Assembly: GCF_001552175.1 (NCBI RefSeq)
Contig: NZ_BCQR01000144.1
Span: 1-32,387, forward strand
Length of the DNA: 32,387 nt
DNA from: Actinomadura kijaniata NBRC 14229
GTDB taxonomy: Bacteria > Actinomycetota > Actinomycetes > Streptosporangiales > Streptosporangiaceae
Reading direction: 5' to 3'
A program made the position numbers and the translations under genes. This document shows, one piece after another, positions 1 through 7,463 of the stretch (its first letter is position 1; every line of letters starts with the position of its first letter). The notes beneath the pieces are model-generated. The model was given only the letters and a program-made list of their open reading frames with translations, made no database searches and was not told where the DNA came from.

Positions 1-97
1 GGGTGTTTTCGCGGGGGGTGGGGTGGTCGTGGATGTGGCTGGGGGCTGGGAAGAGGGGGTGGGCTGGGGTGGCTTCGGGCTGGGGGTTGCTGGTCAT
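1..97 (-). CDS. dprA: Probable N-terminus of DprA (5' end only)
   Basis: An ATG at 97 on the minus strand is preceded by GGAG at good spacing and opens a reading frame that stays open to the window edge. The 32 visible residues begin MTSNPQPEATPAHPLFPAP and are proline- and histidine-rich, with no recognisable domain. The call rests on position: in actinobacteria yraN, comM/yifB and dprA are normally consecutive and co-oriented, and this frame starts 44 bp after the comM stop. DprA loads RecA on incoming single-stranded DNA in transformation. The Rossmann domain lies outside the window, so the identity is inferred. Confidence 0.45.
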   Translation of the reverse strand, partial: MTSNPQPEATPAHPLFPAPSHIHDHPTPRENT

Positions 98-141
98 GGG
101 GTCTTCTCCTTTGGGGGCTTGTTGTGGAGGTGGTTTTCGAG

Positions 142-1683
142 TCAGGTCTTTCGGCAGGTCCACAGGGCCAGGGCGCCTCCTACGTCGTCGGCGGTGGGGG
201 TGTCTCGTTCGGCCAGGTCGGCCAGGGTCCAGGCGACTCTCAGGACGCGGTCCAGGCCCCGGACGCTGAGGGTGCCGTTCTGTAGGGCGTCGTCGGCGGC
301 GCGCATCGCCTCCGCGCTGGGCAGGAAGTGGCGGCGCAGTTCGGGGCCGGGGATCTCGCTGTTGGCCCGCCAGGGGGTCTCGGCCAGGCGTTTGACGGCT
401 CGTTCGCGGGCCAGGAGGACGCGTTCGGCCACGACCTGGCTGGGTTCGGCGACTTCCAGGTCGTAGCGGAGCTCGGCCCGAGTGGCGGGGGAGAGGTCGA
501 GTTTCAGGTCGATGCGGTCCAGGAGGGGGCCCGAGATGCGCTCCAGGTATCTGCGGCGGACCGCCGGGGCGCAGGAGCAGTCGATCTGTTTCGCGGCGGC
601 GCAGGGACAGGGGTTGGCCGCCAGGACCAGGGTGAAGCGGGCCGGGAAGCTGGTGGCCCGCTCGGCCCGGGAGATGCGGACCTCGCCCTCTTCGAGGGGT
701 TGGCGCAGGGCCTCCAGGGTGCCCCGGTCGAACTCGGGGGCCTCGTCCATGAACAGGATTCCCCGGTGGGCCAGGGTGACCGCGCCGGGTTGCAGGACCC
801 GGCCCGAGCCGCCGCCGACCATGGACGCGCGGGTCGAGGTGTGGTGCGGGGCCTGGAACGGGGGACGGGTGATCAGGGGTTGGCCGGGCGGCAGGGTGCC
901 GGCGACCGAGTGGATCGCGGTGACCTCCAGGGCCGCTTCGGGGGCGAGCGGGGGCATGAGCGTGGGCAGGCGTTCGGCCAGCATCGTCTTCCCGCACCCC
1001 GGCGGACCCGAGAAGAAGAGGTGGTGGCCTCCGGCGGCGCTGATCTCCAGGGCCCGGCGGGCCTCCGCCTGGCCTCGGACGTCGGCCAGGTCCAGGGTGT
1101 CGCGGCGGTCCGGGGGGCGTGTCGGTGCTGCGGTGGGCGGGGGCTCCTTCTCGTCCTCGGGTGGGGGCGGGTCGCCTCGCAGGAGGGACAGCAGGCTGCG
1201 CAGGGACGCGGCCGGGATCACCTCGATGTCGGGGACCAGGCGGGCCTCGGCGGTGTTGGGGTGGGGGACGACCACGGTGCGGCAGCCCGCGTTCGCGGCC
1301 GCCAGGACCGCCGGGAGCACGCCGGGGATCGCGCGCAGGCGGCCGTCCAGGCCCAGTTCGCCGATCAGGACCAGGCCCGCGCAGGAACGGGGCGGGATCG
1401 CCTCGGCCGCCGCGAGGATGGCCGTCGCGATCGCGATGTCGAAGGTCGAGCCGCGCTTGGGGACGCTGGCGGGGAACAGGGAGATCGTGACGTGGCGGTT
1501 GGGCCACTCCTCACCGGAGTTGAAGATCGCGGCGCGGACCCGGTCGCGGGACTCGTTGAGGGCGGTGTCGGGGAGGCCCACCAGGTGCAGGCCGGGAACG
1601 CCGCTGGTGATCGCGGCCTCGACGTCCACGACGTAGCCGTCCACCCCGACCAGGCCGACCGAGCGGGTCTTGGCGAGCGTCAT
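142..1683 (-). CDS. comM: YifB/ComM family Mg-chelatase-like AAA+ ATPase
   Basis: This 513-residue protein has the full ComM/YifB layout. An N-terminal Lon-protease-like fold (about 1-170) is followed by a proline- and glutamate-rich linker (about 171-195) and a Mg-chelatase-type AAA+ core. Walker A is GPPGCGKT at about 226-233 and Walker B is ILFMDE at about 309-314. A C-terminal helical Mg-chelatase domain ends in LWTCRKT. The length is typical. In naturally transformable Gram-negative bacteria ComM is a hexameric helicase that extends branch migration of integrating DNA; its role in actinomycetes is not well defined. The ATG directly follows the yraN stop codon, so the two genes are co-transcribed and probably coupled, with dprA likely next. 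Confidence 0.95.
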   Translation of the reverse strand: MTLAKTRSVGLVGVDGYVVDVEAAITSGVPGLHLVGLPDTALNESRDRVRAAIFNSGEEWPNRHVTISLFPASVPKRGSTFDIAIATAILAAAEAIPPRSCAGLVLIGELGLDGRLRAIPGVLPAVLAAANAGCRTVVVPHPNTAEARLVPDIEVIPAASLRSLLSLLRGDPPPPEDEKEPPPTAAPTRPPDRRDTLDLADVRGQAEARRALEISAAGGHHLFFSGPPGCGKTMLAERLPTLMPPLAPEAALEVTAIHSVAGTLPPGQPLITRPPFQAPHHTSTRASMVGGGSGRVLQPGAVTLAHRGILFMDEAPEFDRGTLEALRQPLEEGEVRISRAERATSFPARFTLVLAANPCPCAAAKQIDCSCAPAVRRRYLERISGPLLDRIDLKLDLSPATRAELRYDLEVAEPSQVVAERVLLARERAVKRLAETPWRANSEIPGPELRRHFLPSAEAMRAADDALQNGTLSVRGLDRVLRVAWTLADLAERDTPTADDVGGALALWTCRKT

Positions 1684-2040
1684 TCAGCACACCCCCCGCA
1701 GGTGGTCCAGGAGGAATCCGTCGCCGTCGGACACCAGGCCGAGGACGTCCACGCGCACGAGGGCGGCGGGAACGCGGTGCTCGGCGGCCCAGCGGTTCGC
1801 CAGGCGGCGCAGGCGGGCGGCCTTGGACGGGGTGATCGCCTCCACCGGTTCGCCCAACGCGGTGGAGGCGCGGGTCTTCACCTCGCAGGCCACGTGCTGG
1901 CGGCCGTCGTGGGCGACGATGTCCAGCTCGCCCTCCGGGCAGCGCCAGTTGCGGTCGAGGATCATCCAGCCGAGGCCGGCGAGGTGGGCCGCCGCCGCGC
2001 TCTCCCCACGTCGGCCGAGATCGATGTGTCGGGGGGTCAT
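1684..2040 (-). CDS. yraN: YraN/UPF0102 family nuclease-fold protein
   Basis: The 118-residue product matches the UPF0102 family, which has a restriction-endonuclease-like (Holliday-junction-resolvase-like) fold. The conserved opening GRRGESAAAAHLAGLGW is at about 10-26. It is followed by GELDIVAHD and CEVKTRAS, the E-x-D ... ExK nuclease core. A biochemical role is not established for most members. The ATG at 2040 has a clear AAGGAG Shine-Dalgarno sequence. The stop codon touches the comM start. It is the first gene of a minus-strand operon divergent from xerC. Confidence 0.93.
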   Translation of the reverse strand: MTPRHIDLGRRGESAAAAHLAGLGWMILDRNWRCPEGELDIVAHDGRQHVACEVKTRASTALGEPVEAITPSKAARLRRLANRWAAEHRVPAALVRVDVLGLVSDGDGFLLDHLRGVC

Positions 2041-2111
2041 CTGCTTCTCCTTCGCTGTCCGGTTCGACGGTGACCGCCGGTGGTGACCGTCCGCTACGGC
2101 CGATCACGATC

Positions 2112-2120
2112 TGTGGATAA
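2112..2120 (-). promoter_or_regulatory. Perfect DnaA box (TTATCCACA)
   Basis: On the minus strand this 9-mer is TTATCCACA, the exact consensus DnaA box. It lies in the 131-bp divergent spacer between yraN and xerC. A second exact copy in the same orientation is at 3841-3849. The match is seen directly; binding is inferred. Confidence 0.5.
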
Positions 2121-2171
2121 GTCGGGATCTTGGAGGTGCGGTGCTTGTCTTCGGGGCGGGAGTGGCGCAGC

Positions 2172-3098
2172 GTGGCGGTTGTGAGTGACGTTGCGTTGCA
2201 GGAGGCCGTGGCGGAGTTCGACCGGCATCTGCGGGCCGAGCGGGGTGTTTCGCCCCACACCCTCCGCGCCTACCGCGGTGACCTGCGGGACCTGTGTTCC
2301 TACGCCGCCGCCGTGGGGATCTCCGGCCCCGAGGGGCTGGACGTGACGGTGCTGCGGGCCTGGCTGGCGCGGCAGCACGCGCTGGGCAGGTCGCGGGCCA
2401 CCCTGGCGCGGAGGACCGCGGCGGTGCGGGCCTTCACCGGCTACCTGCACCGGCGCGGGCTGCTCGACTCCGACCCCGGGCCGCTGCTGGGCACGCCTCG
2501 GCAGAACCGCGATCTCCCCACCGTGCTCAGCCAGGACGACGCCGGGCGGCTGCTGGACCGGATGGACGTCAGCGGGCCCCTGGGGCTGCGTGACCTGGCT
2601 GTGCTGGAGGTGCTGTACGGGACCGGGGCACGGGTGAGTGAGCTGTGCGGGCTGGACATCGACGACCTGGACACCGCGCGCAACACCGTTCGTGTCCTCG
2701 GCAAGGGCGGCAAGGAACGCGTGGTGCCGATCGGGGAGCCCGCCGCCCGGGCCGCGGGGGACTGGCTGCGGGCCGGGCGGCCCGCCCTGGCCAACGAGCG
2801 GAGCGGAGCGGCGCTCTTCCTCGGCGCGCGCGGCGGACGGCTGCATCCCAACAGCGCCCGCCGCATCGTGCACAGCCGTATCGCCGAGGTCGGGGGCGTG
2901 CCCGACCTGGCTCCGCACGGGCTGCGGCACAGCGCCGCCACCCATCTGCTGGAGGGCGGCGCCGACCTGCGCAGCGTCCAGGAGATCCTGGGGCACGCCT
3001 CGTTGCAGAGCACCCAGCTCTACACGCATGTCTCGGCCGAACGCCTGAAGCAGGTCCACCGCCAGGCGCACCCCAGGGGCGCGGCCGAGGACCGGTGA
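2172..3098 (+). CDS. xerC: Tyrosine recombinase XerC
   Basis: This is a site-specific tyrosine recombinase that resolves chromosome dimers at dif, probably with XerD. A SAM-like N-terminal core-binding domain (about 8-95) precedes the catalytic domain. From this start the catalytic residues are R154 (GARVSE), K178 (GKGGKER), H249 and R252 (HGLRH), H275 (LGH) and nucleophile Y284 (LYTHV), so the site is complete. The frame is open from a TTG at 2130, but GTG 2172 has GGGAG nine bases upstream and gives 308 residues, normal for XerC. GTG 2181 is also possible. The stop TGA directly abuts the stop of the convergent M23 gene. Confidence 0.94.
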   Translation: MAVVSDVALQEAVAEFDRHLRAERGVSPHTLRAYRGDLRDLCSYAAAVGISGPEGLDVTVLRAWLARQHALGRSRATLARRTAAVRAFTGYLHRRGLLDSDPGPLLGTPRQNRDLPTVLSQDDAGRLLDRMDVSGPLGLRDLAVLEVLYGTGARVSELCGLDIDDLDTARNTVRVLGKGGKERVVPIGEPAARAAGDWLRAGRPALANERSGAALFLGARGGRLHPNSARRIVHSRIAEVGGVPDLAPHGLRHSAATHLLEGGADLRSVQEILGHASLQSTQLYTHVSAERLKQVHRQAHPRGAAEDR

Positions 3099-3788
3099 TC
3101 AACGCGCGCGCCGCAGCCGCCGCTCCCGTTCCAGGTCGATGACCCCCGTCGGCGGCCGGCGCGGGGGGCCGGGTCTGGTCCGGCGTCGCGCGAACACCAG
3201 GGCGGACGTCAGGAGAACGCCGGTGAGCGCGCCGCCCGTCGCCGTGCTCGCGTCCCGCAGACCCAGGCGGAGCGGGGGCTCGGGCGGGGCCTTCTCCGCC
3301 GAGGGGCGTGCCCGGGAGCCGGGCCAGCGGGGCAGCAGGCGCACCTGCGGGCGGACCAGGGCCAGGGGATCCCGGTACCCGGACGCGTCGAGGAGGCCCC
3401 AGTGCAGGCAGGAGGCCGCGCAATGCCGGGGCGTGCCCTCCACCACGCCGATGCGCGCGCCCGACGCGATCATGCTGCCGCGCTTCACCGACGGGCGGAC
3501 CGGCAGGTAGGTGGTCCGCAGGACGCCGTGGGTGATCGCGACCACACCCCGGCCCGCCAGACGGCCCGCGTAGGAGACGCGGCCGGGCCCCGCCGCCAGG
3601 ACCGCCTGGCCCGGCCGCGCCGCCAGGTCCACGCCCCGGTGCCCCGCCAGCCACGGGGCCGGCGGGGGCGAGAACGCCCGCAGCACCTCCGGGACGGGGG
3701 TTAACGGCCACCGCCATTCCCCTTCGGACGATGGCGGCGGCAGGGTGAGGACGACGGTGCCGATGAGGACTGTCACGAACACGCTCAT
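3099..3788 (-). CDS. M23 family metallopeptidase, membrane-anchored
   Basis: The 229-residue protein has an N-terminal hydrophobic signal segment (about 3-16), an M23/LytM-type domain (about 45-150) and a C-terminal transmembrane segment (about 185-201) followed by a basic tail. The zinc motif HRGVD (H50, D54) is intact. The usual HxH motif reads CLH (C127, H129), so the first histidine is replaced while the expected zinc ligand H129 remains. M23 enzymes cut peptidoglycan cross-bridges or act as amidase activators. ATG 3788 is chosen because it places the signal segment at the N-terminus; upstream in-frame starts (ATG 3839, 3905) are possible. A gene of this type opposed to rpsB also occurs in mycobacteria. 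Confidence 0.85.
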   Translation of the reverse strand: MSVFVTVLIGTVVLTLPPPSSEGEWRWPLTPVPEVLRAFSPPPAPWLAGHRGVDLAARPGQAVLAAGPGRVSYAGRLAGRGVVAITHGVLRTTYLPVRPSVKRGSMIASGARIGVVEGTPRHCAASCLHWGLLDASGYRDPLALVRPQVRLLPRWPGSRARPSAEKAPPEPPLRLGLRDASTATGGALTGVLLTSALVFARRRTRPGPPRRPPTGVIDLERERRLRRAR

Positions 3789-3840
3789 GGGCCCCAGCCT
3801 GCGTCCCCAGTCACTCCCGCCACCAGAGGGGAACGCCATC

Positions 3841-3849
3841 TGTGGATAA
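3841..3849 (-). promoter_or_regulatory. Perfect DnaA box (TTATCCACA)
   Basis: This is a second exact TTATCCACA on the minus strand, 53 bp upstream of the chosen M23 start and in the divergent M23/rpsB spacer. Both boxes are preceded by C on the plus strand, so the shared 10-mer is CTGTGGATAA. Confidence 0.5.
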
Positions 3850-3880
3850 CCCGCCTGACGCGACGGCCCGCCGGTTCCGG

Positions 3881-3915
3881 TTGATTCCACGTGCGCGGCC
3901 AACATCCAATAGACT
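3881..3915 (+). promoter_or_regulatory. Possible rpsB operon promoter
   Basis: TAGACT at 3910-3915 is a good actinomycete -10 hexamer and stands out in GC-rich surroundings. The nearest -35-like hexamer is TTGATT at 3881-3886, but the 23-bp spacer is too long, so the -35 assignment is weak. Transcription from here would give an rpsB leader of roughly 190 nt. Confidence 0.3.
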
Positions 3916-4022
3916 TGGGAAACGGTCGCGCAGGTCCTCAGCCTGAGCGGCCGAATTCACGCGCTCGCCCGCCACCCAGCGGCCCGCCGCAAGGAGGGCA
4001 AGGTGGGACGCGGCCTCTCGGT

Positions 4023-4093
4023 CCGTCGCTCGCGACGGCGGGGCCGCGCCCGAGCGCCGGCAAACAACCGGAACGTGGCCCGCCTCGCGGGCC
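4023..4093 (+). promoter_or_regulatory. rpsB 5' leader hairpins
   Basis: Two perfect hairpins lie in the presumed rpsB leader. The first pairs CCGTCG with CGACGG around a CTCG tetraloop (4023-4038). The second pairs GGCCCGC with GCGGGCC around CTC (4077-4093) and ends five bases before the AGGAGA ribosome-binding site at 4098. This placement fits translational autoregulation by S2, as known for rpsB leaders in other bacteria, but no family match could be tested. Confidence 0.4.
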
Positions 4094-4113
4094 GGACAGG
4101 AGAACACGGGCTT

Positions 4114-5058
4114 ATGGCTCCCGTCGTCACCATGCGACAGCTGCTCGAGAGCGGCGTCCACTTCGGTCACCAGACCCGCCGTTGGAACCCGAAGATGAAG
4201 CGCTTCATCTTCACGGAGCGCAACGGCATCTACATCATCGACCTCCAGCAGTCGCTGTCCTACATCGACCGCGCCTACGAGTTCGTCAAGGCCACGGTCG
4301 CCCACGGCGGCACCATCCTGTTCGTCGGCACCAAGAAGCAGGCGCAGGAGGCCATCGCCGAGCAGTCGACCCGCGTCGGGATGCCGTACGTCAACCAGCG
4401 CTGGCTGGGCGGCATGCTCACCAACTTCTCCACCGTCCACAAGCGCCTCACCCGGCTCAAGGAGCTGGAGGAGATCAACTACGACGACGTGGCCGGCTCC
4501 GGCATGACCAAGAAGGAGCTTCTCGGTCTGCGCCGCGAGAAGGAGAAGCTGGAGCGCACCCTCGGCGGTATCCGCGACATGGCGAAGGTTCCCAGCGCCA
4601 TCTGGATCGTGGACACCAAGAAGGAGCACATCGCGGTCAACGAGGCCAAGAAGCTCGGCATCCCGGTCGTCGCGATCCTGGACACCAACTGCGACCCCGA
4701 CGAGGTCGACTACCCGATCCCGGGCAACGACGACGCCATCCGCTCCGTCAGCCTGCTGACCCGCGTCGTGGCCGACGCCGTCGCCGACGGCCTGATCGCC
4801 CGCTCCGGCGCCGCCGCCGGTGACGACAAGCCCGCCGAGGCCGCCGCGGCCGAGCCGCTGGCCGAGTGGGAGCGCGAGCTGCTCGAGAACAAGTCCCCCG
4901 ACGCCGCGGCCCCCGCCGAGGCTCCCGCGGAGACCCCTGCGGAGGCCCCCGCCGAGGCGCCGGCCGAGACCGAGCAGGCCGCCGAGCCCGCCGCCGAGCA
5001 GGCCGCCGAGCCCGCTGCCGCCGCCGCGACCGAGAACACCGAGGCCGAGCAGGCCTGA
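4114..5058 (+). CDS. rpsB: 30S ribosomal protein S2
   Basis: S2 of the small ribosomal subunit begins MAPVVTMRQLLESGVHFGHQ and carries the canonical MKRFIFTERNGIYIIDLQQ and QRWLGGMLTNF blocks. The core spans about 1-250. It is followed by a tail of about 60 residues rich in Ala, Pro and Glu with repeated PAE/APAE units, giving 314 residues. Such acidic low-complexity tails are common in actinobacterial S2. ATG 4114 is chosen over an in-frame upstream start at 4003 because homology begins here and AGGAGA lies ten bases upstream. It leads the rpsB-tsf-pyrH-frr-cdsA series. Confidence 0.98.
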   Translation: MAPVVTMRQLLESGVHFGHQTRRWNPKMKRFIFTERNGIYIIDLQQSLSYIDRAYEFVKATVAHGGTILFVGTKKQAQEAIAEQSTRVGMPYVNQRWLGGMLTNFSTVHKRLTRLKELEEINYDDVAGSGMTKKELLGLRREKEKLERTLGGIRDMAKVPSAIWIVDTKKEHIAVNEAKKLGIPVVAILDTNCDPDEVDYPIPGNDDAIRSVSLLTRVVADAVADGLIARSGAAAGDDKPAEAAAAEPLAEWERELLENKSPDAAAPAEAPAETPAEAPAEAPAETEQAAEPAAEQAAEPAAAAATENTEAEQA

Positions 5059-5062
5059 TCCC

Positions 5063-5104
5063 CGATCCCCGGTGGCCCGCGTCCGTGCGGGCCACCGGGG
5101 ATCG
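5063..5104 (+). terminator. 18-bp intercistronic hairpin between rpsB and tsf
   Basis: CGATCCCCGGTGGCCCGC (5063-5080) pairs perfectly with its reverse complement (5087-5104) around a 6-nt loop. It starts a few bases after the rpsB stop. There is no T-run afterwards, so partial termination or an mRNA-stabilising or processing element is more likely than a full terminator. Attenuation between rpsB and tsf is known in other bacteria. Confidence 0.7.
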
Positions 5105-5148
5105 TCGCGGATCCACCGAGCACACCACTCACAGAGACGAAGAGAGCG

Positions 5149-5985
5149 ATGGCTGACTTCACCGCCGCTGACGTCAAGCGGCTTCGCGAGCTGACCGGCT
5201 CCGGCATGATGGCCTGCAAGAACGCCCTGACCGAGGCCGAGGGCGACTTCGACAAGGCCGTGGAGATCCTGCGCCTCAAGGGCGCCAAGGACGTGGGCAA
5301 GCGCGCCGAGCGCACCGCCGCCAACGGGCTGGTCGCCGAGTTCTTCGACGGCTCCGGCGACCGCGCCCTGCTGGAAGTCAAGTGCGAGACCGACTTCGTC
5401 GCCAAGAACGCCGAGTTCATCGCGCTGGCCGACAGGCTGGTCGAGTTCGCCGCCAAGAGCGGCGTCGAGAGCGCCGCGGACCTGCTGAAGGCCGAGATCG
5501 AGCCCGGCAAGTCCGTCGAGCTCCTGGTCCAGGAGGCCAGCGCCAAGATCGGCGAGAAGCTGGAGATCGGCCGCTTCGCGCACTTCAAGGGCGTCTACGT
5601 GGCCTCCTACCTGCACAAGTCCGACCCGTCCCTGCCGCCGACCACCGGCGTGCTGGTCGAGCTGGACACCGAGAACGCCGAGGTCGCCAAGGACGTCGCC
5701 CAGCAGGTCGCGGCGATGGCCCCCAAGTACCTCACCTTCGAGGAGATCCCCGCCGAGGTGATCGAGAAGGAGCGCGCCCTCGCCGAGACCAAGACCCGCG
5801 AGGAGGGCAAGCCCGAGGCCGCGATCGCCAAGATCGTCGAGGGTCGGGTCAACGCCTACCTGCGTGACTTCGTGCTGCTGGAGCAGGCGTTCGTCAAGGA
5901 CGGCAAGAAGACCATCGCCAAGCTCCTCGACGAGAACGGCGTGAAGGTCGTGCGCTTCGCCCGCTTCAAGGTGGGCCAGAGCTGA
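5149..5985 (+). CDS. tsf: Elongation factor Ts
   Basis: EF-Ts is the guanine nucleotide exchange factor that recycles EF-Tu-GDP. The 278-residue product opens with the UBA-like domain FTAADVKRLRELTGSGMMAC. The signature LLEVKCETDFVAKN follows at about 75-88, where the TDFV motif contacts EF-Tu, and then the two core subdomains. The length is normal for actinobacteria. It sits 90 bp after rpsB behind the strong hairpin, with a weak GAAGAGAG ribosome-binding site. Confidence 0.98.
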   Translation: MADFTAADVKRLRELTGSGMMACKNALTEAEGDFDKAVEILRLKGAKDVGKRAERTAANGLVAEFFDGSGDRALLEVKCETDFVAKNAEFIALADRLVEFAAKSGVESAADLLKAEIEPGKSVELLVQEASAKIGEKLEIGRFAHFKGVYVASYLHKSDPSLPPTTGVLVELDTENAEVAKDVAQQVAAMAPKYLTFEEIPAEVIEKERALAETKTREEGKPEAAIAKIVEGRVNAYLRDFVLLEQAFVKDGKKTIAKLLDENGVKVVRFARFKVGQS

Positions 5986-6044
5986 GGGACCCTGGAGACA
6001 GGAGCCCGACAGAGTTTTCACGAAGCAACGAGGAGGCCGCCGAC

Positions 6045-6839
6045 GTGCCGGAAGACAAGAACACTGACACGACGGCGGCCTCGTCGTCCGCTGGGCGGCC
6101 GTCGCACCAGCACGCCCCCCGGGGCGGCTGGAAGCGCGTGCTGCTGAAGCTGTCCGGCGAGGCGTTCGCGGGCGGCGACCCGATGGGCATCGACCCCGAG
6201 GTCGTGCAGCACGTCGCCGAGGCCATCGCCGAGGCCGTCAAGGACGGCGTGCAGGTCGCCGTCGTCTGCGGCGGCGGCAACATGTTCCGCGGCGCGCAGT
6301 TGGCCGAACGTGGCCTGGACCGCGGCCGCGGCGACTACATGGGCATGATCGGCACGGTGATCAACTGCCTGGCGCTCCAGGACTTCCTGGAGAAGCTGGG
6401 CGTGGACACCCGCGTGCAGACCGCCATCACCATGAGCCAGGTCGCCGAGCCCTACATCCCCCGCCGCGCCATGCGCCACCTGGAGAAGGGCCGCGTGGTG
6501 ATCTTCGGCGCGGGCCTGGGCCAGCCGTTCTTCTCCACCGACACCACCGCCGCCCAGCGCGCGCTGGAGATCGGCGCCGAGGCGGTGCTGAAGGCCACTC
6601 AGGTGGACGGGGTGTACGACGCCGACCCCCGCAAGCATTCGGACGCGGTCAAGTTCGACCGTTTGGATTACGGTGAAGTCCTACAGCGAGGGCTGAAGGT
6701 CATGGACGCCACGGCCATCAGCCTCTGCATGGACAACGCGCTGCCCATCGTGGTGTTCGACCTGATGGGCCAGGGCAACATCGTCCGGGCCGTCCGGGGT
6801 GAGAAGATCGGCACTCTGGTCAGCCCGGCCGACGGCTGA
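6045..6839 (+). CDS. pyrH: UMP kinase
   Basis: UMP kinase phosphorylates UMP to UDP in pyrimidine nucleotide synthesis and belongs to the amino-acid-kinase family. The motifs are KLSGEAFAGG (about 35-44), CGGGNMFRG (about 75-83), DYMGMIGTVINCLALQ and the uridylate-binding region TGL-like TDTTAAQRA. The GTG start at 6045 is set by AGGAGG eight bases upstream. It gives a charged or polar N-terminal extension of about 28 residues (264 in total, against about 240 in E. coli). It lies 59 bp after tsf and 66 bp before frr. Confidence 0.97.
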   Translation: MPEDKNTDTTAASSSAGRPSHQHAPRGGWKRVLLKLSGEAFAGGDPMGIDPEVVQHVAEAIAEAVKDGVQVAVVCGGGNMFRGAQLAERGLDRGRGDYMGMIGTVINCLALQDFLEKLGVDTRVQTAITMSQVAEPYIPRRAMRHLEKGRVVIFGAGLGQPFFSTDTTAAQRALEIGAEAVLKATQVDGVYDADPRKHSDAVKFDRLDYGEVLQRGLKVMDATAISLCMDNALPIVVFDLMGQGNIVRAVRGEKIGTLVSPADG

Positions 6840-6905
6840 CGGCTGACCGAAACAGAGCCAGACCGGCAGTGCCACACAGGCCGACCAGATGAACCGGGAG
6901 TCGAA

Positions 6906-7463
6906 GTGATCGACGAGACCCTCCTCGAGGCCGAGGAGAAGATGGAGAAGGCGGTCGCGGTCGCCAAGGAGGACTTCCAGGCCATCCGCGCCGGCCGCGT
7001 CACGCCCGCCATGTTCAACAAGATCACCGCGGAGTACTACGGCACGCCGACGCCGATCAACCAGCTGGCGTCGTTCACGCTGCCCGAGCCCCGCATGGTC
7101 ATCGTGCAGGTCTTCGACAAGTCCTCGATGCAGGCGGTGGAGAAGGCGATCCGCGACTCCGACCTGGGCGTGAACCCCACCAACGACGGCAACGTCATCC
7201 GCGTGGTGTTCCCCGACCTGTCGGAGGAGCGCCGCAAGGAGTTCATCAAGGTCGCCGGCACCAAGGCCGAGGACGCCAAGATCTCCATCCGGAACGTCCG
7301 GCGCCGCGCCAAGGACACCCTCGACAAGCTCGCCAAGGACGGCGAGGCCGGCGAGGACGACGTCCGGCGCGCCGAGAAGGAACTCGACGACACCACCCAC
7401 AGGTACGTGGCGCAGGTTGACGAGTTGCTTGAGCACAAGAAGGCCGAACTGCTCGAGGTTTGA
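6906..7463 (+). CDS. frr: Ribosome recycling factor
   Basis: RRF works with EF-G to split post-termination ribosomes. The 185-residue protein starts MIDETLLEAEEKMEKAVAVAKEDFQAIRAGRVTP, typical of the three-helix-bundle domain. It continues with the hinge and beta-domain block YYGTPTPINQLASF and ends with the long C-terminal helix DDTTHRYVAQVDELLEHKKAELLEV. GTG 6906 follows GGGAG. The stop codon overlaps the cdsA start by one base (TGATG), so the two genes are translationally coupled. Confidence 0.98.
   Translation: MIDETLLEAEEKMEKAVAVAKEDFQAIRAGRVTPAMFNKITAEYYGTPTPINQLASFTLPEPRMVIVQVFDKSSMQAVEKAIRDSDLGVNPTNDGNVIRVVFPDLSEERRKEFIKVAGTKAEDAKISIRNVRRRAKDTLDKLAKDGEAGEDDVRRAEKELDDTTHRYVAQVDELLEHKKAELLEV

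Noticed and set aside
4893..5055. Repetitive Ala/Pro/Glu-coding DNA at the rpsB end considered as a tandem repeat or CRISPR-like array
   Set aside because: The units are irregular codon-level repeats of a known low-complexity S2 tail, with no spacer structure.
5063..5104. Full rho-independent terminator between rpsB and tsf
   Set aside because: The stem is strong but no T-run follows, and tsf needs read-through or its own promoter; kept as an intercistronic hairpin.
6830..6846. Tandem CGGCTGA at the pyrH stop
   Set aside because: A 7-bp duplication that repeats the stop codon; too short to mean more than local slippage.
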